A program made the position numbers and the translations under genes. A stretch of 39,095 nucleotides of DNA from Alphaproteobacteria bacterium bin98 (GTDB lineage Bacteria > Pseudomonadota > Alphaproteobacteria > Bin98). Positions 9,048 through 17,767 of this stretch are shown here, piece after piece. Each line of letters begins with the position of its first letter. The first letter of the stretch is position 1. Under the pieces are notes generated by a model. It had not been told where the DNA came from, did no database searches, and worked only from the letters and a program-made list of their open reading frames with translations. Location of the stretch: contig MPNG01000013.1 of assembly GCA_002238905.1 (NCBI GenBank), forward strand, positions 1 to 39,095. The letters run 5' to 3'.

Positions 9048-10009
9048 AAACAACCATTCTTGGATGCGGTGCGTGGGGAACAGGCATCGCATCTGTTCTG
9101 CAAAAAAACTGTTCCGAAGTGTGTTTTTGGACCCCACAAAAAGAAGAGTTTGATTACTTTGCCACACACCGCGGATCGAGTAAAATTCCCGGCTGTGTGC
9201 TACAAAAAAATGTCTCTGTCACCATGGACATTAGAGAAGCTGTGGAGAAAAGCAGTCTGATTGTCATTTGTATTCCTGTGCCCTTTATTAGATCTGTATG
9301 TATACAAAACGCCAGCATTTTTCACACAACTCCCATTCTTTCCGCATCCAAAGGAATAGAAGAAAATACCGGGCTTTTTGTCACGCAAGTCTTAGAGAGT
9401 GTTTTACCTACATGCCCACCTCTTGCAGCGCTTTCAGGTCCGAATTTTGCAAAAGAAATCGCTGAATTCATGCCTTCCTCCACCTCGATTGCCTGCGACC
9501 CAAGCCTCCAAGATCTTTTGAAAAAAAACTTTAACACCGAATGTTTTAGTATTCTTTTTACCAACGACATCATAGGTGTCCAGGTGGCAGGAGCTCTCAA
9601 AAACGTTTTTGCTATTCTTTCCGGTATAGCCACAGAACTTGGTTATGGATTCAGCAGTATCGCATGCCTTCTTACACAAGGTATCCAAGAAATGGCTCTC
9701 TTTGCTGAACAAAAAGGTGGTAATCCCTTAACACTTTTGGATTTTTCAGGAGTGGGCGATCTTATTTTAACCTGCTTGGGAAGCTTATCACGTAACCATA
9801 CCTTTGGAACCTACTTAGGGAAAGGCTTTTCTGTGGAAAGCGCTTTGGAAAAAGTAGGAACAGTCGAGGGGGTCCTCACCACACTCTCCATTAGCCAATC
9901 TCTTTCTTTTAAAGATATGCCAGTGACGCAAGCAGCTTACAGAATCCTTTATGATCACACAAATCCTAAAGCAGAACTACAAGCTCTTTTATCGAGGGAG
10001 CTAGATTGA
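9044..10009 (+). CDS. gpsA: NAD(P)H-dependent glycerol-3-phosphate dehydrogenase
   Basis: Reduces dihydroxyacetone phosphate to sn-glycerol-3-phosphate, the backbone of phospholipids; cytosolic. The N-terminal nucleotide-binding motif is ILGCGAWGTG (residues 3-12); the family signature SGPNFAKEIAEFMPSS lies near residue 130; the catalytic Lys is probably Lys186 in AGALKNVFAI; SGVGDLILTC and SRNHTFG follow in the C-terminal helical domain. Length 321 is typical. Its ATG overlaps the gap stop (ATGA), which implies translational coupling, and its own stop overlaps the TTG start of the next gene. For an organism with a reduced genome this would be the main route to glycerol-3-phosphate; that is inference. 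Confidence 0.96.
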   Translation: MKTTILGCGAWGTGIASVLQKNCSEVCFWTPQKEEFDYFATHRGSSKIPGCVLQKNVSVTMDIREAVEKSSLIVICIPVPFIRSVCIQNASIFHTTPILSASKGIEENTGLFVTQVLESVLPTCPPLAALSGPNFAKEIAEFMPSSTSIACDPSLQDLLKKNFNTECFSILFTNDIIGVQVAGALKNVFAILSGIATELGYGFSSIACLLTQGIQEMALFAEQKGGNPLTLLDFSGVGDLILTCLGSLSRNHTFGTYLGKGFSVESALEKVGTVEGVLTTLSISQSLSFKDMPVTQAAYRILYDHTNPKAELQALLSRELD

Positions 10010-12627
10010 GAAAGTTTCTTGCTTTATCTTTTTGCCTTATTTGGTTCATATGTGTTGTTCTATGTGGGTCTATTATATTTTTTAGGCAGCTCTTAGAAAA
10101 CAAAAAAATTGATATTTTAGGAGAAACGCTTTTTTTTGAAAAAGCCCAACTAGACTTTACTGCCACAAGAATCTCTCTTGTTATAGAGAAAATTCACTCT
10201 CCCAAACATCAGCTTTTTATTAACCATTATGAGCACTCTCTTGGACTCAGTGATTTATTATCTTTGAAAGGTTTGCAGGTATCTTCTGTTTGCATCGGAG
10301 AAATAGAAGCTTCCATTGATAAAACTATAGAAGAGTTATGGAAAAGCCAATCTAAAGAACTTTCTGAATCATTAGGGGCATCGCTGTCCGTTCAAAAATG
10401 CACACTGCGCTGCAAAGATCACACACTTAATTTTAAAAACCTCTCAATACACAAACAAGTAGGCATGCACTGCAGCGGATTTGTGTCTTTGGAGAAAGCT
10501 TCTGCTCATTTTTCACTTTCTCAAGGATTTTTTAGATCTCCCTTGCTTTCTGTGCGCTGGCAACTTAATCAAAACAGTAGCTTTGTGCAAAACATTCCTC
10601 ACGTCAAAGAACTCAATCAAACCTATGTATTGAAAGGTACAGCATCGTATCAATTTAATCACGGAAAACTCAAAACATCCCTCAGCATACAACATTCATC
10701 GGGAGACATTAACGCTTGGTGCACTTGGAAAAAAAACTCCCCCCTGACCATTACCTTTCCGACTTTAGATCTTGAGAAAATCAATGCACTGTCGCAAAAT
10801 TTGGTAAAAAAAGTCACCCAGTACAACTCCTGGAGTTTAAAACAAATTAATCTAGCCAAAACTGTTGTGACTGTACCTTTTAAAGGTGGCCTGATAGATC
10901 AAAGCGCTGTCATGATTACCGCAGATATTACGAGCGGATTGGTATTTATAAAAGATGTGTTTTCGTTAGAAAACATTAAAGGATCTTTGCGTGTACCCGC
11001 TAACGGCTGGAGCGTCACTGTCAAAAGCGCTCACTCCAAAGATGGCGTCACTGTCAAAGGATATTTAGACCAAAAAGAAGCCTCTCTTTACACACACTCT
11101 TCCACCAGCGCCGCTATTGATGTTTTTGTCAGATTAAATCTTCTTGATTCTCAGATGCTGTCTAATATTGCGGGTTACACAGAAGGAGAAATCAAATTTT
11201 CCACAGAAGATAGACCCGACTGGCTCAACACGTTCAGCGGTTCTTTTTCAACCAAAGATACATCTGGTTCTTTGTGGTTTTCTTTCCTTCCACACTCGTT
11301 AGAGCTCTCACAAACCGCTTTAAAGGTTTCTATTCATAAACAATTAATCACATTATCAGGAATAACATTATGGCGCAATCGCCACAGCACTGTTGATTTG
11401 AAGCAAAGAAGACAAAGATCTGGCCTAACAGCGCTGGACATCAAGGTACTCATAGCAGGAGCTTCTCATGAAGATATTCGATATTTGTGCCCTTTCCTTG
11501 ATTGTATACAAGAAGGCCGAAGCGATATAGCCGTTCAAATAGAAAAGCGCAATCTCTTTAACGATAAGTTTTTGACACTCTTAACGGCAAAGGCATCACC
11601 AACAGAGTATTTTCTTCTAAAAATACCCCCTCTCAAAGACCCTTTGGAATGTTCTCGAGTAAGGGTGCATGCATCTTTCCATGACGGCCAGACAAAAGTT
11701 CACTCTTTGTACCTTTACGGTCCACACTTGGACGCCAGTGTATCTTGCAATATCACACCATCTGGAACAACATTTTCTTTTGCACCTTCTAATTACTTTG
11801 GTATTCGTGGTTTACAGGGAACCATCACAAAACGCGCACGAGAAACCATTATTAATTTGCACATACCCACGCTATCTTTTGATGTTTTGTCCCTGATAAA
11901 CAAGTTAGAGAGCAGCTCCAGTGTACGGTTTTTTGCTACCATTCAAAAATTTTATATCAAAAACAACTTTTTGAAAGATATAACAGTGTACTATACAGAT
12001 CCTTACAAAAAGGAAAAATCAGCTTTTTGCTCTGTCGGATCATTCAAAAATCCTTTTTGTAAGATTTCTCTCTATTGGGATGTTTTGGGAGATATGAAGT
12101 CATTTGTTGCAGAAGGGGAGAATTTTTCTGACCTTCTCAAGAGCATTAGTGGTTACAAAAACATTCCTTTTGTTGTGAAGAATTTTGTTATAAGTAGCAA
12201 AAAGAACAAAGGTGAAGCGCTAAAGATCATCATGGAGGCAAAAAATATCTCTGTGCCTACACCCACTCCTAACACAAAATCCTTGGATCCTTCTTCTGTT
12301 GTAAAAAAAGAAATGATGACCTTTGATACAGGATCACTGGAGGCATCTTATGAGGATGGGTTGTTAAGTATAGAAAAGATCTTTATGGAGAACACCTCTC
12401 TTTCGGTCATTGCTAAGGAAGGATTTGTGGATTTCAACAAAAGCAAGATCTTTCTTAAGGGCTTGGCATCTCCGTTTAACAACATTAAACGTGGTGTAGC
12501 GGCACTTTCACCCACGCTTGCGCAGACACTGTACGGAACAAAAGTGTTAGGTGGCAGTTTGCTTTCTATACCCTTTACTATTGAAGAAGATTTTTGCGAT
12601 CAGAGTGTGAGTGGTTTTCGTTTTTAA
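10006..12627 (+). CDS. AsmA-like / YhdP-type inner-membrane protein
   Basis: An 873-residue protein with one N-terminal membrane segment (FLALSFCLIWFICVVLCGSIIFF, broken here as residues 4-25) and a very long beta-rich periplasmic part, the plan of AsmA-like proteins that bridge inner and outer membrane and are implicated in phospholipid transport. The C-terminus (GVAALSPTLAQTLYG, then LGGSLLSIPFTIEED) matches the usual AsmA/DUF3971 ending, in which a hydrophobic helix precedes an IPF strand. The start is a TTG overlapping the gpsA stop (TTGA), so expression depends on coupling. The middle has no strong motif and I rely on architecture, so the exact subfamily is uncertain. Co-transcription with gpsA links precursor synthesis and lipid export. 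Confidence 0.7.
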   Translation: MRKFLALSFCLIWFICVVLCGSIIFFRQLLENKKIDILGETLFFEKAQLDFTATRISLVIEKIHSPKHQLFINHYEHSLGLSDLLSLKGLQVSSVCIGEIEASIDKTIEELWKSQSKELSESLGASLSVQKCTLRCKDHTLNFKNLSIHKQVGMHCSGFVSLEKASAHFSLSQGFFRSPLLSVRWQLNQNSSFVQNIPHVKELNQTYVLKGTASYQFNHGKLKTSLSIQHSSGDINAWCTWKKNSPLTITFPTLDLEKINALSQNLVKKVTQYNSWSLKQINLAKTVVTVPFKGGLIDQSAVMITADITSGLVFIKDVFSLENIKGSLRVPANGWSVTVKSAHSKDGVTVKGYLDQKEASLYTHSSTSAAIDVFVRLNLLDSQMLSNIAGYTEGEIKFSTEDRPDWLNTFSGSFSTKDTSGSLWFSFLPHSLELSQTALKVSIHKQLITLSGITLWRNRHSTVDLKQRRQRSGLTALDIKVLIAGASHEDIRYLCPFLDCIQEGRSDIAVQIEKRNLFNDKFLTLLTAKASPTEYFLLKIPPLKDPLECSRVRVHASFHDGQTKVHSLYLYGPHLDASVSCNITPSGTTFSFAPSNYFGIRGLQGTITKRARETIINLHIPTLSFDVLSLINKLESSSSVRFFATIQKFYIKNNFLKDITVYYTDPYKKEKSAFCSVGSFKNPFCKISLYWDVLGDMKSFVAEGENFSDLLKSISGYKNIPFVVKNFVISSKKNKGEALKIIMEAKNISVPTPTPNTKSLDPSSVVKKEMMTFDTGSLEASYEDGLLSIEKIFMENTSLSVIAKEGFVDFNKSKIFLKGLASPFNNIKRGVAALSPTLAQTLYGTKVLGGSLLSIPFTIEEDFCDQSVSGFRF

Positions 12628-12734
12628 AATCCAACATTTGAAGCAATATCAAAACACTTTTTATAACTATTTCGTTTTGATACTTTTGTGTGCGGAAAGT
12701 GTTTACTAAGATATTTGAGTGATATGCGTATAAA
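12628..12734. other. Convergent spacer with nested inverted repeats
   Basis: TATCAAAAC (12647-12655) pairs with GTTTTGATA (12674-12682), and AAACACTTT (12652-12660) with AAAGTGTTT (12696-12704). The two hairpins are mutually exclusive because they share bases. They precede the terminator and may help stop transcription from the plus-strand operon or be a decayed palindrome. Confidence 0.4.
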
Positions 12735-12760
12735 AAAAGGGGAGATTTATCTCCCCTTTT
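12735..12760. terminator. Strong bidirectional intrinsic terminator
   Basis: AAAAGGGGAGAT and ATCTCCCCTTTT form a 11-12 bp stem with a tiny TTTA loop, with A/T tracts on both sides. It stands between the convergent AsmA-like gene (plus) and the OPT gene (minus) and can serve both. Confidence 0.9.
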
Positions 12761-12776
12761 CAGTCACTTAAGCATA

Positions 12777-14756
12777 TTATTTATTCATTTTTGTACCGTG
12801 TCTGTAAAGAAGCGATCCCATAAGAAGCAGAGATCCCCAAGACATGGCCAATGCTAGTGTTGGGTTCAAAATAGCACCAGCGGTTGATCGCCATTCACCA
12901 AAACTAGGGCTAGACACCATTAATCCGGCCACTAGCACACCTATGATGGCTTCTCCTGCAACAAGACCAGATGCTAGAACAACTTGCTCTGAGGCTGTCT
13001 TATTTTTACGAGACGCAAGGTATGATAAAAAGCCACCAAGAAACATAGGCGCTGTGATTTCGAAAGGCATGTAAACGCCCACACCAACACTTAGCATGTC
13101 GATAGCGCGTTTTCCTGCACTTTGAACCATCATATTGTAAGCTATAACAAGTAATCCAATACCCAAACCAATCTTAATTTGTAACCAGTCCAAATCACCA
13201 GCGAAGATCATTTTTGCCAAAGAGGATAAAAGAGCAGCCTTTGGAGCTTGCAGTGTCTTTGTCGGGTCCACTTCACCAATAGCGTTCGGGTGGTAGTTAC
13301 CAATACCATACGCCTCCAATAGGATTTGTAGGATGTAGGGAACGATCAATGCACCACACACAGCACCAATCACTAGTCCTACCTGTTGTTTCCAAGGTGT
13401 TGAGCCCACCATTTGTCCAGCTTTCAAGTCTTGAATGTTATCACAGCTAATGGAACATACTCCGCCGGCATAGGTAATTAAGAACAACACAATTGCGGTT
13501 AAAGAGGTTTGTGAGCAAAGAGATGAGGTATCAACCAGCAAAGAAAGCACAGCTGAAAACATACACACGTTAATGATAGATACGCCAGAGAGTGGGTTAT
13601 AAGATGATCCTACAACACCTGCCATATAACCACCTATAGAGGCTGATACGGCGCTCATAACAACAAAAGCTGTTATAATAATAGCCATTGTTGGAATCAA
13701 ACCATAGATAAGGTGTGGAGCAACTGGAGCCAGTGGTATATACAAACCAAAAGCTGCTAGCGCTAAAAGTAATACAGACCCTCTGATCACAGTTCTAATG
13801 TTGAGGTCTTTTTCTGTTCTCAAAACCTCTTCTTTGTTTGCTGTCAGTGTTTTAGCAGCTTGCATTGCTATTTGCATTGACTTCATAAGAGGCTTAATGA
13901 GTTTAAAACATAGCTCTAGTCCACCCATCAACATAATGCCAACACCGATAAAGCGAACATGTTTTGCCCATATACCCATAGCAGACCCCTCAATGTTTGT
14001 TGGATCAATGCTGGCATCAAACATACCACCCAAAATAGGAACTCCCACAAACATAGCCAAAACTGTTGCAATAAAAACTGTAAATCCAGCACGTGCACCA
14101 ATAATGTATCCCACACCAATAAGAGATGGGGTTACACCAACCGTTAATCCTAAAGGAACGGATCCAACACTTGTCCATCCAGATACAGAGGATGGAATGA
14201 TTCTTAATCCTTCTTGTAAGAATTGTAAGACTCCACCCACACCTGCTCCAAAAAATAGGCCTTTTCCTTTTTTTTGTTCTTTAGAATCTTGATTGTGAAT
14301 CACTTTTTCTAGAAGCGTACCAGCCGCCACTCCTTCCGGGTAGCGCAAGTGTAGGTTTTCAAAATAGTATTTTCTCAAAGGAACAGACATTAAAACACCT
14401 AGCGTTGATCCAACAATAAGTGGTAAAAAGGACTCCATATAGTCAAATGATTTCCAAAAACCAACCATCACCAAACCTGGCAACATAAACGCCGCCACCG
14501 ATCCAACAACATATCCGGCTGAAGCAATAGTTTGTACAATATTAACCTCCAAAACATTGGAAGGGCGCAAAATTTTAAAAATAGCTAAGCAGATTGCAAT
14601 AGAAGGAATCGATGCTGATACCGTAACGCCGACCCGTAGAGCCAAGTAAGTCGTTGCGGCACCAAGCGTTAAAGCCAAAAATGAACCTATCAGTATGGCT
14701 CTTGGTGTTAATTCTTCCAGCGATTTATCCGCTGATATTAGTGGTTTTTTTAACAT
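12777..14756 (-). CDS. OPT family oligopeptide transporter
   Basis: A 659-residue polytopic membrane protein of the OPT superfamily (prokaryotic branch), proton-coupled importers of oligopeptides or metal chelates. About 14-16 hydrophobic segments are evident. Family-type landmarks include the N-terminal LTPRAILIGSFLALTLGA with TYLALRVG, then NIVQTIASAG, and the RYPEGVAAGTLLEKV loop. Start ATG at 14756 follows AAAGGTG at good spacing. A candidate promoter lies at 14801-14830. The gene stands alone between a terminator and the pal-cpoB pair. Peptide import fits a host-dependent bacterium living on host amino acids, but the substrate cannot be read from sequence. Confidence 0.93.
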   Translation of the reverse strand: MLKKPLISADKSLEELTPRAILIGSFLALTLGAATTYLALRVGVTVSASIPSIAICLAIFKILRPSNVLEVNIVQTIASAGYVVGSVAAFMLPGLVMVGFWKSFDYMESFLPLIVGSTLGVLMSVPLRKYYFENLHLRYPEGVAAGTLLEKVIHNQDSKEQKKGKGLFFGAGVGGVLQFLQEGLRIIPSSVSGWTSVGSVPLGLTVGVTPSLIGVGYIIGARAGFTVFIATVLAMFVGVPILGGMFDASIDPTNIEGSAMGIWAKHVRFIGVGIMLMGGLELCFKLIKPLMKSMQIAMQAAKTLTANKEEVLRTEKDLNIRTVIRGSVLLLALAAFGLYIPLAPVAPHLIYGLIPTMAIIITAFVVMSAVSASIGGYMAGVVGSSYNPLSGVSIINVCMFSAVLSLLVDTSSLCSQTSLTAIVLFLITYAGGVCSISCDNIQDLKAGQMVGSTPWKQQVGLVIGAVCGALIVPYILQILLEAYGIGNYHPNAIGEVDPTKTLQAPKAALLSSLAKMIFAGDLDWLQIKIGLGIGLLVIAYNMMVQSAGKRAIDMLSVGVGVYMPFEITAPMFLGGFLSYLASRKNKTASEQVVLASGLVAGEAIIGVLVAGLMVSSPSFGEWRSTAGAILNPTLALAMSWGSLLLMGSLLYRHGTKMNK

Positions 14757-14800
14757 ATTTCACCTTTTATTATATAAACAAAAAAATTATGCCTCGTTGT

Positions 14801-14830
14801 AGCATACCATTTTTAGGTTTGATCGCCCAA
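14801..14830 (-). promoter_or_regulatory. Candidate promoter of the OPT transporter gene
   Basis: Minus strand: TTGGGC (14830-14825), 18-bp spacer, TATGCT (14806-14801) preceded by TG one base away (extended -10). Predicted leader about 38 nt with AAAGGTG before the ATG. Confidence 0.4.
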
Positions 14831-14862
14831 CATTAACTTGATGGGGGAAAATCTGTATGACC

Positions 14863-15558
14863 TCACCCTTTCTGAACAACCTTAGCTAATTCTACTTCTG
14901 GATCAAAACCAAGGTTTACACTATGTTCTGATCTTATTTTTTGTATGATAGACCTAGCCTCCTGAATTTTATCACTTTTTGCTAGACATTGAGCAACCCT
15001 CATCAGAGTGCGGGATGATCGTTCGCTTTGAGGGTCCAGAGAGTAACTACGGGAAAAGTATGTTAAAGCCTTTCCATTGTCTCTATCTTTTTTGTTACGC
15101 AAATAATAAACCTCTCCTAAAAAGAAGAGAGAGCGCGCCTTAAGGGTGGGATCTTTCACTCGCAAAGAAAAGTTTTTCAGTCTCTTCTTTCTTTCTTTTT
15201 CAAAAGGCCTTTCCAAAAGATCGTTAATGATATTACCTAATTCATCCTTTTCATTGGCGAATGTGCTTGGAAGAGAAAAGCTTTCTACACTGGGGGCAAC
15301 GGACTCACTATATCCCACTTCTTCTTTTTGATCCTCAATATCCATCGGTTCAGGCATTGAACTGGTATCAGAATCTTGAGCAACAATTTGTGAAACCTGG
15401 AACTCAAGGGCTGAGAGTTCTCTTTTGATTTCTCTTATTTTTACAAGAAGGTCAGACACCTTTGGGGTATCAAAACCAAACAGATGCAAAGAAGCAAAAA
15501 AAAGAAAAACAAACACTATGAAACCATTCGAATAATTGCTACACGATTTTGAGCCCAC
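14863..15558 (-). CDS. cpoB: CpoB/YbgF-like tetratricopeptide protein
   Basis: Periplasmic partner of the Tol-Pal system that coordinates outer-membrane constriction with wall synthesis. Seen: hydrophobic N-terminus (FIVFVFLFFASLHLFGF), a short coiled coil (VSDLLVKIREIKRELSALE), an acidic linker, and a C-terminal TPR block (LFFLGEVYYLRNKKDRDNGK, then ALTYFSRSYSLDPQSERSSR, LMRVAQCLAKSDKIQEA) like the YbgF C-domain. The start is uncertain: a GTG at 15558 with GAGGAA just upstream, or a GTG at 15516 that overlaps the pal stop by one base (TAGTG) and would give a cleaner signal peptide starting FVFLFF. It follows pal, the classical neighbour. TPRs are fewer and more diverged than in E. coli. Confidence 0.75.
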   Translation of the reverse strand: MGSKSCSNYSNGFIVFVFLFFASLHLFGFDTPKVSDLLVKIREIKRELSALEFQVSQIVAQDSDTSSMPEPMDIEDQKEEVGYSESVAPSVESFSLPSTFANEKDELGNIINDLLERPFEKERKKRLKNFSLRVKDPTLKARSLFFLGEVYYLRNKKDRDNGKALTYFSRSYSLDPQSERSSRTLMRVAQCLAKSDKIQEARSIIQKIRSEHSVNLGFDPEVELAKVVQKG

Positions 15559-15992
15559 GCTTCCTCATTAGAACCCCAAACAAGCGTTTTCTCTTTACCA
15601 AAGGAGCGAACAGAAATCGCAGATGCGGGAACTCCAGCAGCCACAAGACCATTGCGTACAGCCATAGCGCGACGTTGACCTAGACCCATATTGTAATCTC
15701 TTGAACCACGTTCATCACAGTGACCATCAATCACCAATTTTTTCCCTGTATGCTGCATGTAAAAATCTGCATAATCTACACACACATCGCTTTCTTCATC
15801 TAAGTCGTAGCTATCATATCCAAAGTAGATCTTATTGACGACCACGCGTGGTTCAGGCAGAGCGACATTTTTCTCTGCAGGTGGAGCAGGCCTCTCTTTC
15901 GCGGATCCTTGCATCTGCATAACAGATACGTCATTTATTTTTTTCTGACACCCCATTAGAAGAGAAAGAAAAATTATTATATAAAAACTCAT
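15516..15992 (-). CDS. pal: Peptidoglycan-associated lipoprotein Pal
   Basis: Outer-membrane lipoprotein that binds peptidoglycan through an OmpA-like domain and works with TolB/TolA. From the ATG at 15992 the protein has 158 residues: lipobox FLSLLMGC (lipidated Cys15), a Pro/Ala linker, and the OmpA domain with IYFGYDSYDLDEES, then LVIDGHCDERGSRDYNMGLG and QRRAMAVRNGL, which contain the Asp and Arg residues that hold diaminopimelate. A GTG four codons upstream is in frame, but GGGGGT placed five bases before the ATG favours the ATG. tolQ, tolR, tolA and tolB are not adjacent. A perfect TATAAT lies about 50 bp upstream. Confidence 0.95.
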   Translation of the reverse strand: MSFYIIIFLSLLMGCQKKINDVSVMQMQGSAKERPAPPAEKNVALPEPRVVVNKIYFGYDSYDLDEESDVCVDYADFYMQHTGKKLVIDGHCDERGSRDYNMGLGQRRAMAVRNGLVAAGVPASAISVRSFGKEKTLVWGSNEEAWAQNRVAIIRMVS

Positions 15993-16040
15993 AAATACCC
16001 CCACTAATTATTATGTATTTAAACAAATCCGTAAACCCCT

Positions 16041-16046
16041 ATTATA
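16041..16046 (-). promoter_or_regulatory. -10 element (TATAAT) for pal-cpoB
   Basis: A consensus TATAAT on the minus strand, 49 bp before the pal ATG, in the short divergent spacer between pal and the HIT gene. The -35 at 17 bp (CATAGC) is poor. Confidence 0.4.
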
Positions 16047-16062
16047 CGTATGTGGCCATTTT

Positions 16063-16071
16063 TGCTATGAT
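16063..16071 (+). promoter_or_regulatory. Extended -10 promoter of the HIT gene
   Basis: TGCTATGAT (TGn plus TATGAT) ends six bases before the ATG at 16077. The predicted transcription start falls on the start codon, and no ribosome-binding site is present, so a leaderless mRNA is suggested. Confidence 0.4.
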
Positions 16072-16076
16072 GTATT

Positions 16077-16421
16077 ATGAAATATCGCAACACTAACATT
16101 TTTTCTCAAATTTTATTAAAAAAAACACCTTGTGATAAGGTTTTTGAAGACAGGGTTGTTTTGGCGTTCAAAGATATTAAACCAAAAGCCAACACACATG
16201 TTTTAGTTATTCCCAAAATGCCTGTGGCAACATTTTCTGATTTTTGTGAAGAAAACACCGCCATCACTGTAGGGTTATTTTTTAAAAAAGTGCATGAAGT
16301 TGCACGTTTCATAGGTGTTGATGACGGATTTCAGATGATTGTTAACAATGGGGAAAAGGGCCAACAAGAGGTTTTTCATCTGCATGCACACATACTATCA
16401 GACAAAAAACCTAAGGTTTAA
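16077..16421 (+). CDS. HIT-family (HINT-like) purine nucleoside phosphoramidase/hydrolase
   Basis: A 114-residue histidine-triad protein of the HINT branch, a cytosolic nucleotide hydrolase. Diagnostic features: N-terminal IFSQILLKKTPCDKVFED, the strand AFKDIKPKANTHVLVIPK, and the C-terminal triad EVFHLHAHIL (His-x-His-x-His), whose middle/last His form the nucleotidyl intermediate. Length fits HINT proteins (110-120). It is divergent from pal and convergent with accC: the stop codons of the two genes overlap in the palindrome TTAA (16418-16421), leaving no intergenic terminator. No Shine-Dalgarno is visible; see the adjoining promoter. Confidence 0.93.
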   Translation: MKYRNTNIFSQILLKKTPCDKVFEDRVVLAFKDIKPKANTHVLVIPKMPVATFSDFCEENTAITVGLFFKKVHEVARFIGVDDGFQMIVNNGEKGQQEVFHLHAHILSDKKPKV

Positions 16422-17767
16422 GAGTTATTCTTCAGAAAATTTTCCAACCAATTAATGTGATAATCACCTTCAATCACATCTTTGTTTTCCAAAAGATCTT
16501 GAAATAAAGGAATGGTGGTTTCTACACCACGCCCCTCTACAACCATTTCGCTCAGCGCCCTCTTCAAACGCAAAATAGCCTCTTTTCTGTTAGGGGCATG
16601 CACAATTAACTTTGCTATCATGCTGTCATAGTGAGGAGAAATATCTACACCGCTATAAACGCCTGTATCCACACGCACCCCATATCCACCAGGAGCGTGA
16701 AAAGCTGTTATTTTTCCTGGTGTGGGGGTAAAGGTTTTTGGTTTTTCAGCGTTAATTCTTGCTTCAAACGCCACCCCATTAAGAGCTAAGTCTTTTTGAT
16801 TGATCTCTAAGTGGTAGCCAGAAGCTACCATAAGCTGCGTTCTTACAATATCAACGCCGGTTATCATTTCTGTGACGGGATGTTCCACTTGAAGTCGGGT
16901 ATTCATTTCGATAAAGTAAAACTCTTTGTTTTTATAGAGATACTCTACTGTTCCCACGTTTGTGTATCCTATTTTTTTAAGAGCAGAGGTGGTTGTTTTA
17001 ACAATCTTTTCTCTTTCTTTTTCAGTTAATGCGGAAGACGGAGCTTCTTCAAAAACTTTTTGATTTCGACGTTGAAGGGAGCACTCCCTTTCCCATAAAC
17101 AAACGGCGTTTCCATGTTTATCCGCCACAAACTGAAGCTCTATGTGGCGAGGGTTTTCAATAAACTTTTCAACAATAACATCGTCGCTTCCAAAAGCTCG
17201 CATAGCTTCTTTTTGTAAAACAGGAAACGCCGTGCGCACCTCTTCTTCACTTTGCACAACAGCCATGCCGCGACCACCACCACCCGCAACCGCTTTAATA
17301 ATGGCAGGATATCCACAAACCTTTGCAGCCCGCAATACATCAGAAAGGGATCGTGTCGCAGTATTGTCGCCCGGAACAACCGGAACTCCCGCATTTTTTA
17401 TACACGCCTTAGCGCGCCCCTTATCGCCCATAATATCAATAATCTGTGGGCTTGGTCCGATAAAAGTAATGCCATGCTCTTCCACAATACGCGCAAACTC
17501 GGCATTTTCCGAAAGAAAGCCATAACCTGGGTGAATAGCGTCTGCTCCTGACACCTCAGCAGCAGTCACAATGCGGGAAATATTTAAATAACTGTCTTTT
17601 GCAGCTGCTGGACCAATACACACACTTTCATCGGACAGCCTAACATGTTTTGCCGCGCGGTCGGCTTCAGAATAAACGGATACTGTCTTGATTCCCAAAT
17701 CACGACACGCGCGCATAATGCGGAGAGCTATTTCTCCCCTATTTGCTATTAAAACTTTCTTAAACAT
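16418..17767 (-). CDS. accC: Acetyl-CoA carboxylase, biotin carboxylase subunit
   Basis: ATP-dependent carboxylation of biotin on BCCP, the first half-reaction of malonyl-CoA synthesis for fatty acids. The 449-residue length is standard. Visible: N-terminal FKKVLIANRGEIALRIMRAC, the HPGYGFLSENAEFA motif, the ATP-grasp glycine-rich loop AVAGGGGRGM (about 160-170), the metal/ATP residues in FIEMNTRLQVEHPVTEM with the catalytic Arg-Gln-Glu cluster, and the C-domain. Its ATG overlaps the accB stop by one base (TAATG), so the two are translationally coupled. The carboxyltransferase genes accA/accD are not in this window. Confidence 0.98.
   Translation of the reverse strand: MFKKVLIANRGEIALRIMRACRDLGIKTVSVYSEADRAAKHVRLSDESVCIGPAAAKDSYLNISRIVTAAEVSGADAIHPGYGFLSENAEFARIVEEHGITFIGPSPQIIDIMGDKGRAKACIKNAGVPVVPGDNTATRSLSDVLRAAKVCGYPAIIKAVAGGGGRGMAVVQSEEEVRTAFPVLQKEAMRAFGSDDVIVEKFIENPRHIELQFVADKHGNAVCLWERECSLQRRNQKVFEEAPSSALTEKEREKIVKTTTSALKKIGYTNVGTVEYLYKNKEFYFIEMNTRLQVEHPVTEMITGVDIVRTQLMVASGYHLEINQKDLALNGVAFEARINAEKPKTFTPTPGKITAFHAPGGYGVRVDTGVYSGVDISPHYDSMIAKLIVHAPNRKEAILRLKRALSEMVVEGRGVETTIPLFQDLLENKDVIEGDYHINWLENFLKNNS

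Noticed and set aside
13798-14292. Plus-strand ORF of 164 codons opposite the OPT gene.
   Set aside because: Antisense shadow; the OPT reading frame has the right length, family motifs and initiation site.
16418-16421. TTAA palindrome shared by the HIT and accC stop codons as a possible site for an element.
   Set aside because: A four-base overlap of convergent stops; no target-site duplication or element ends.
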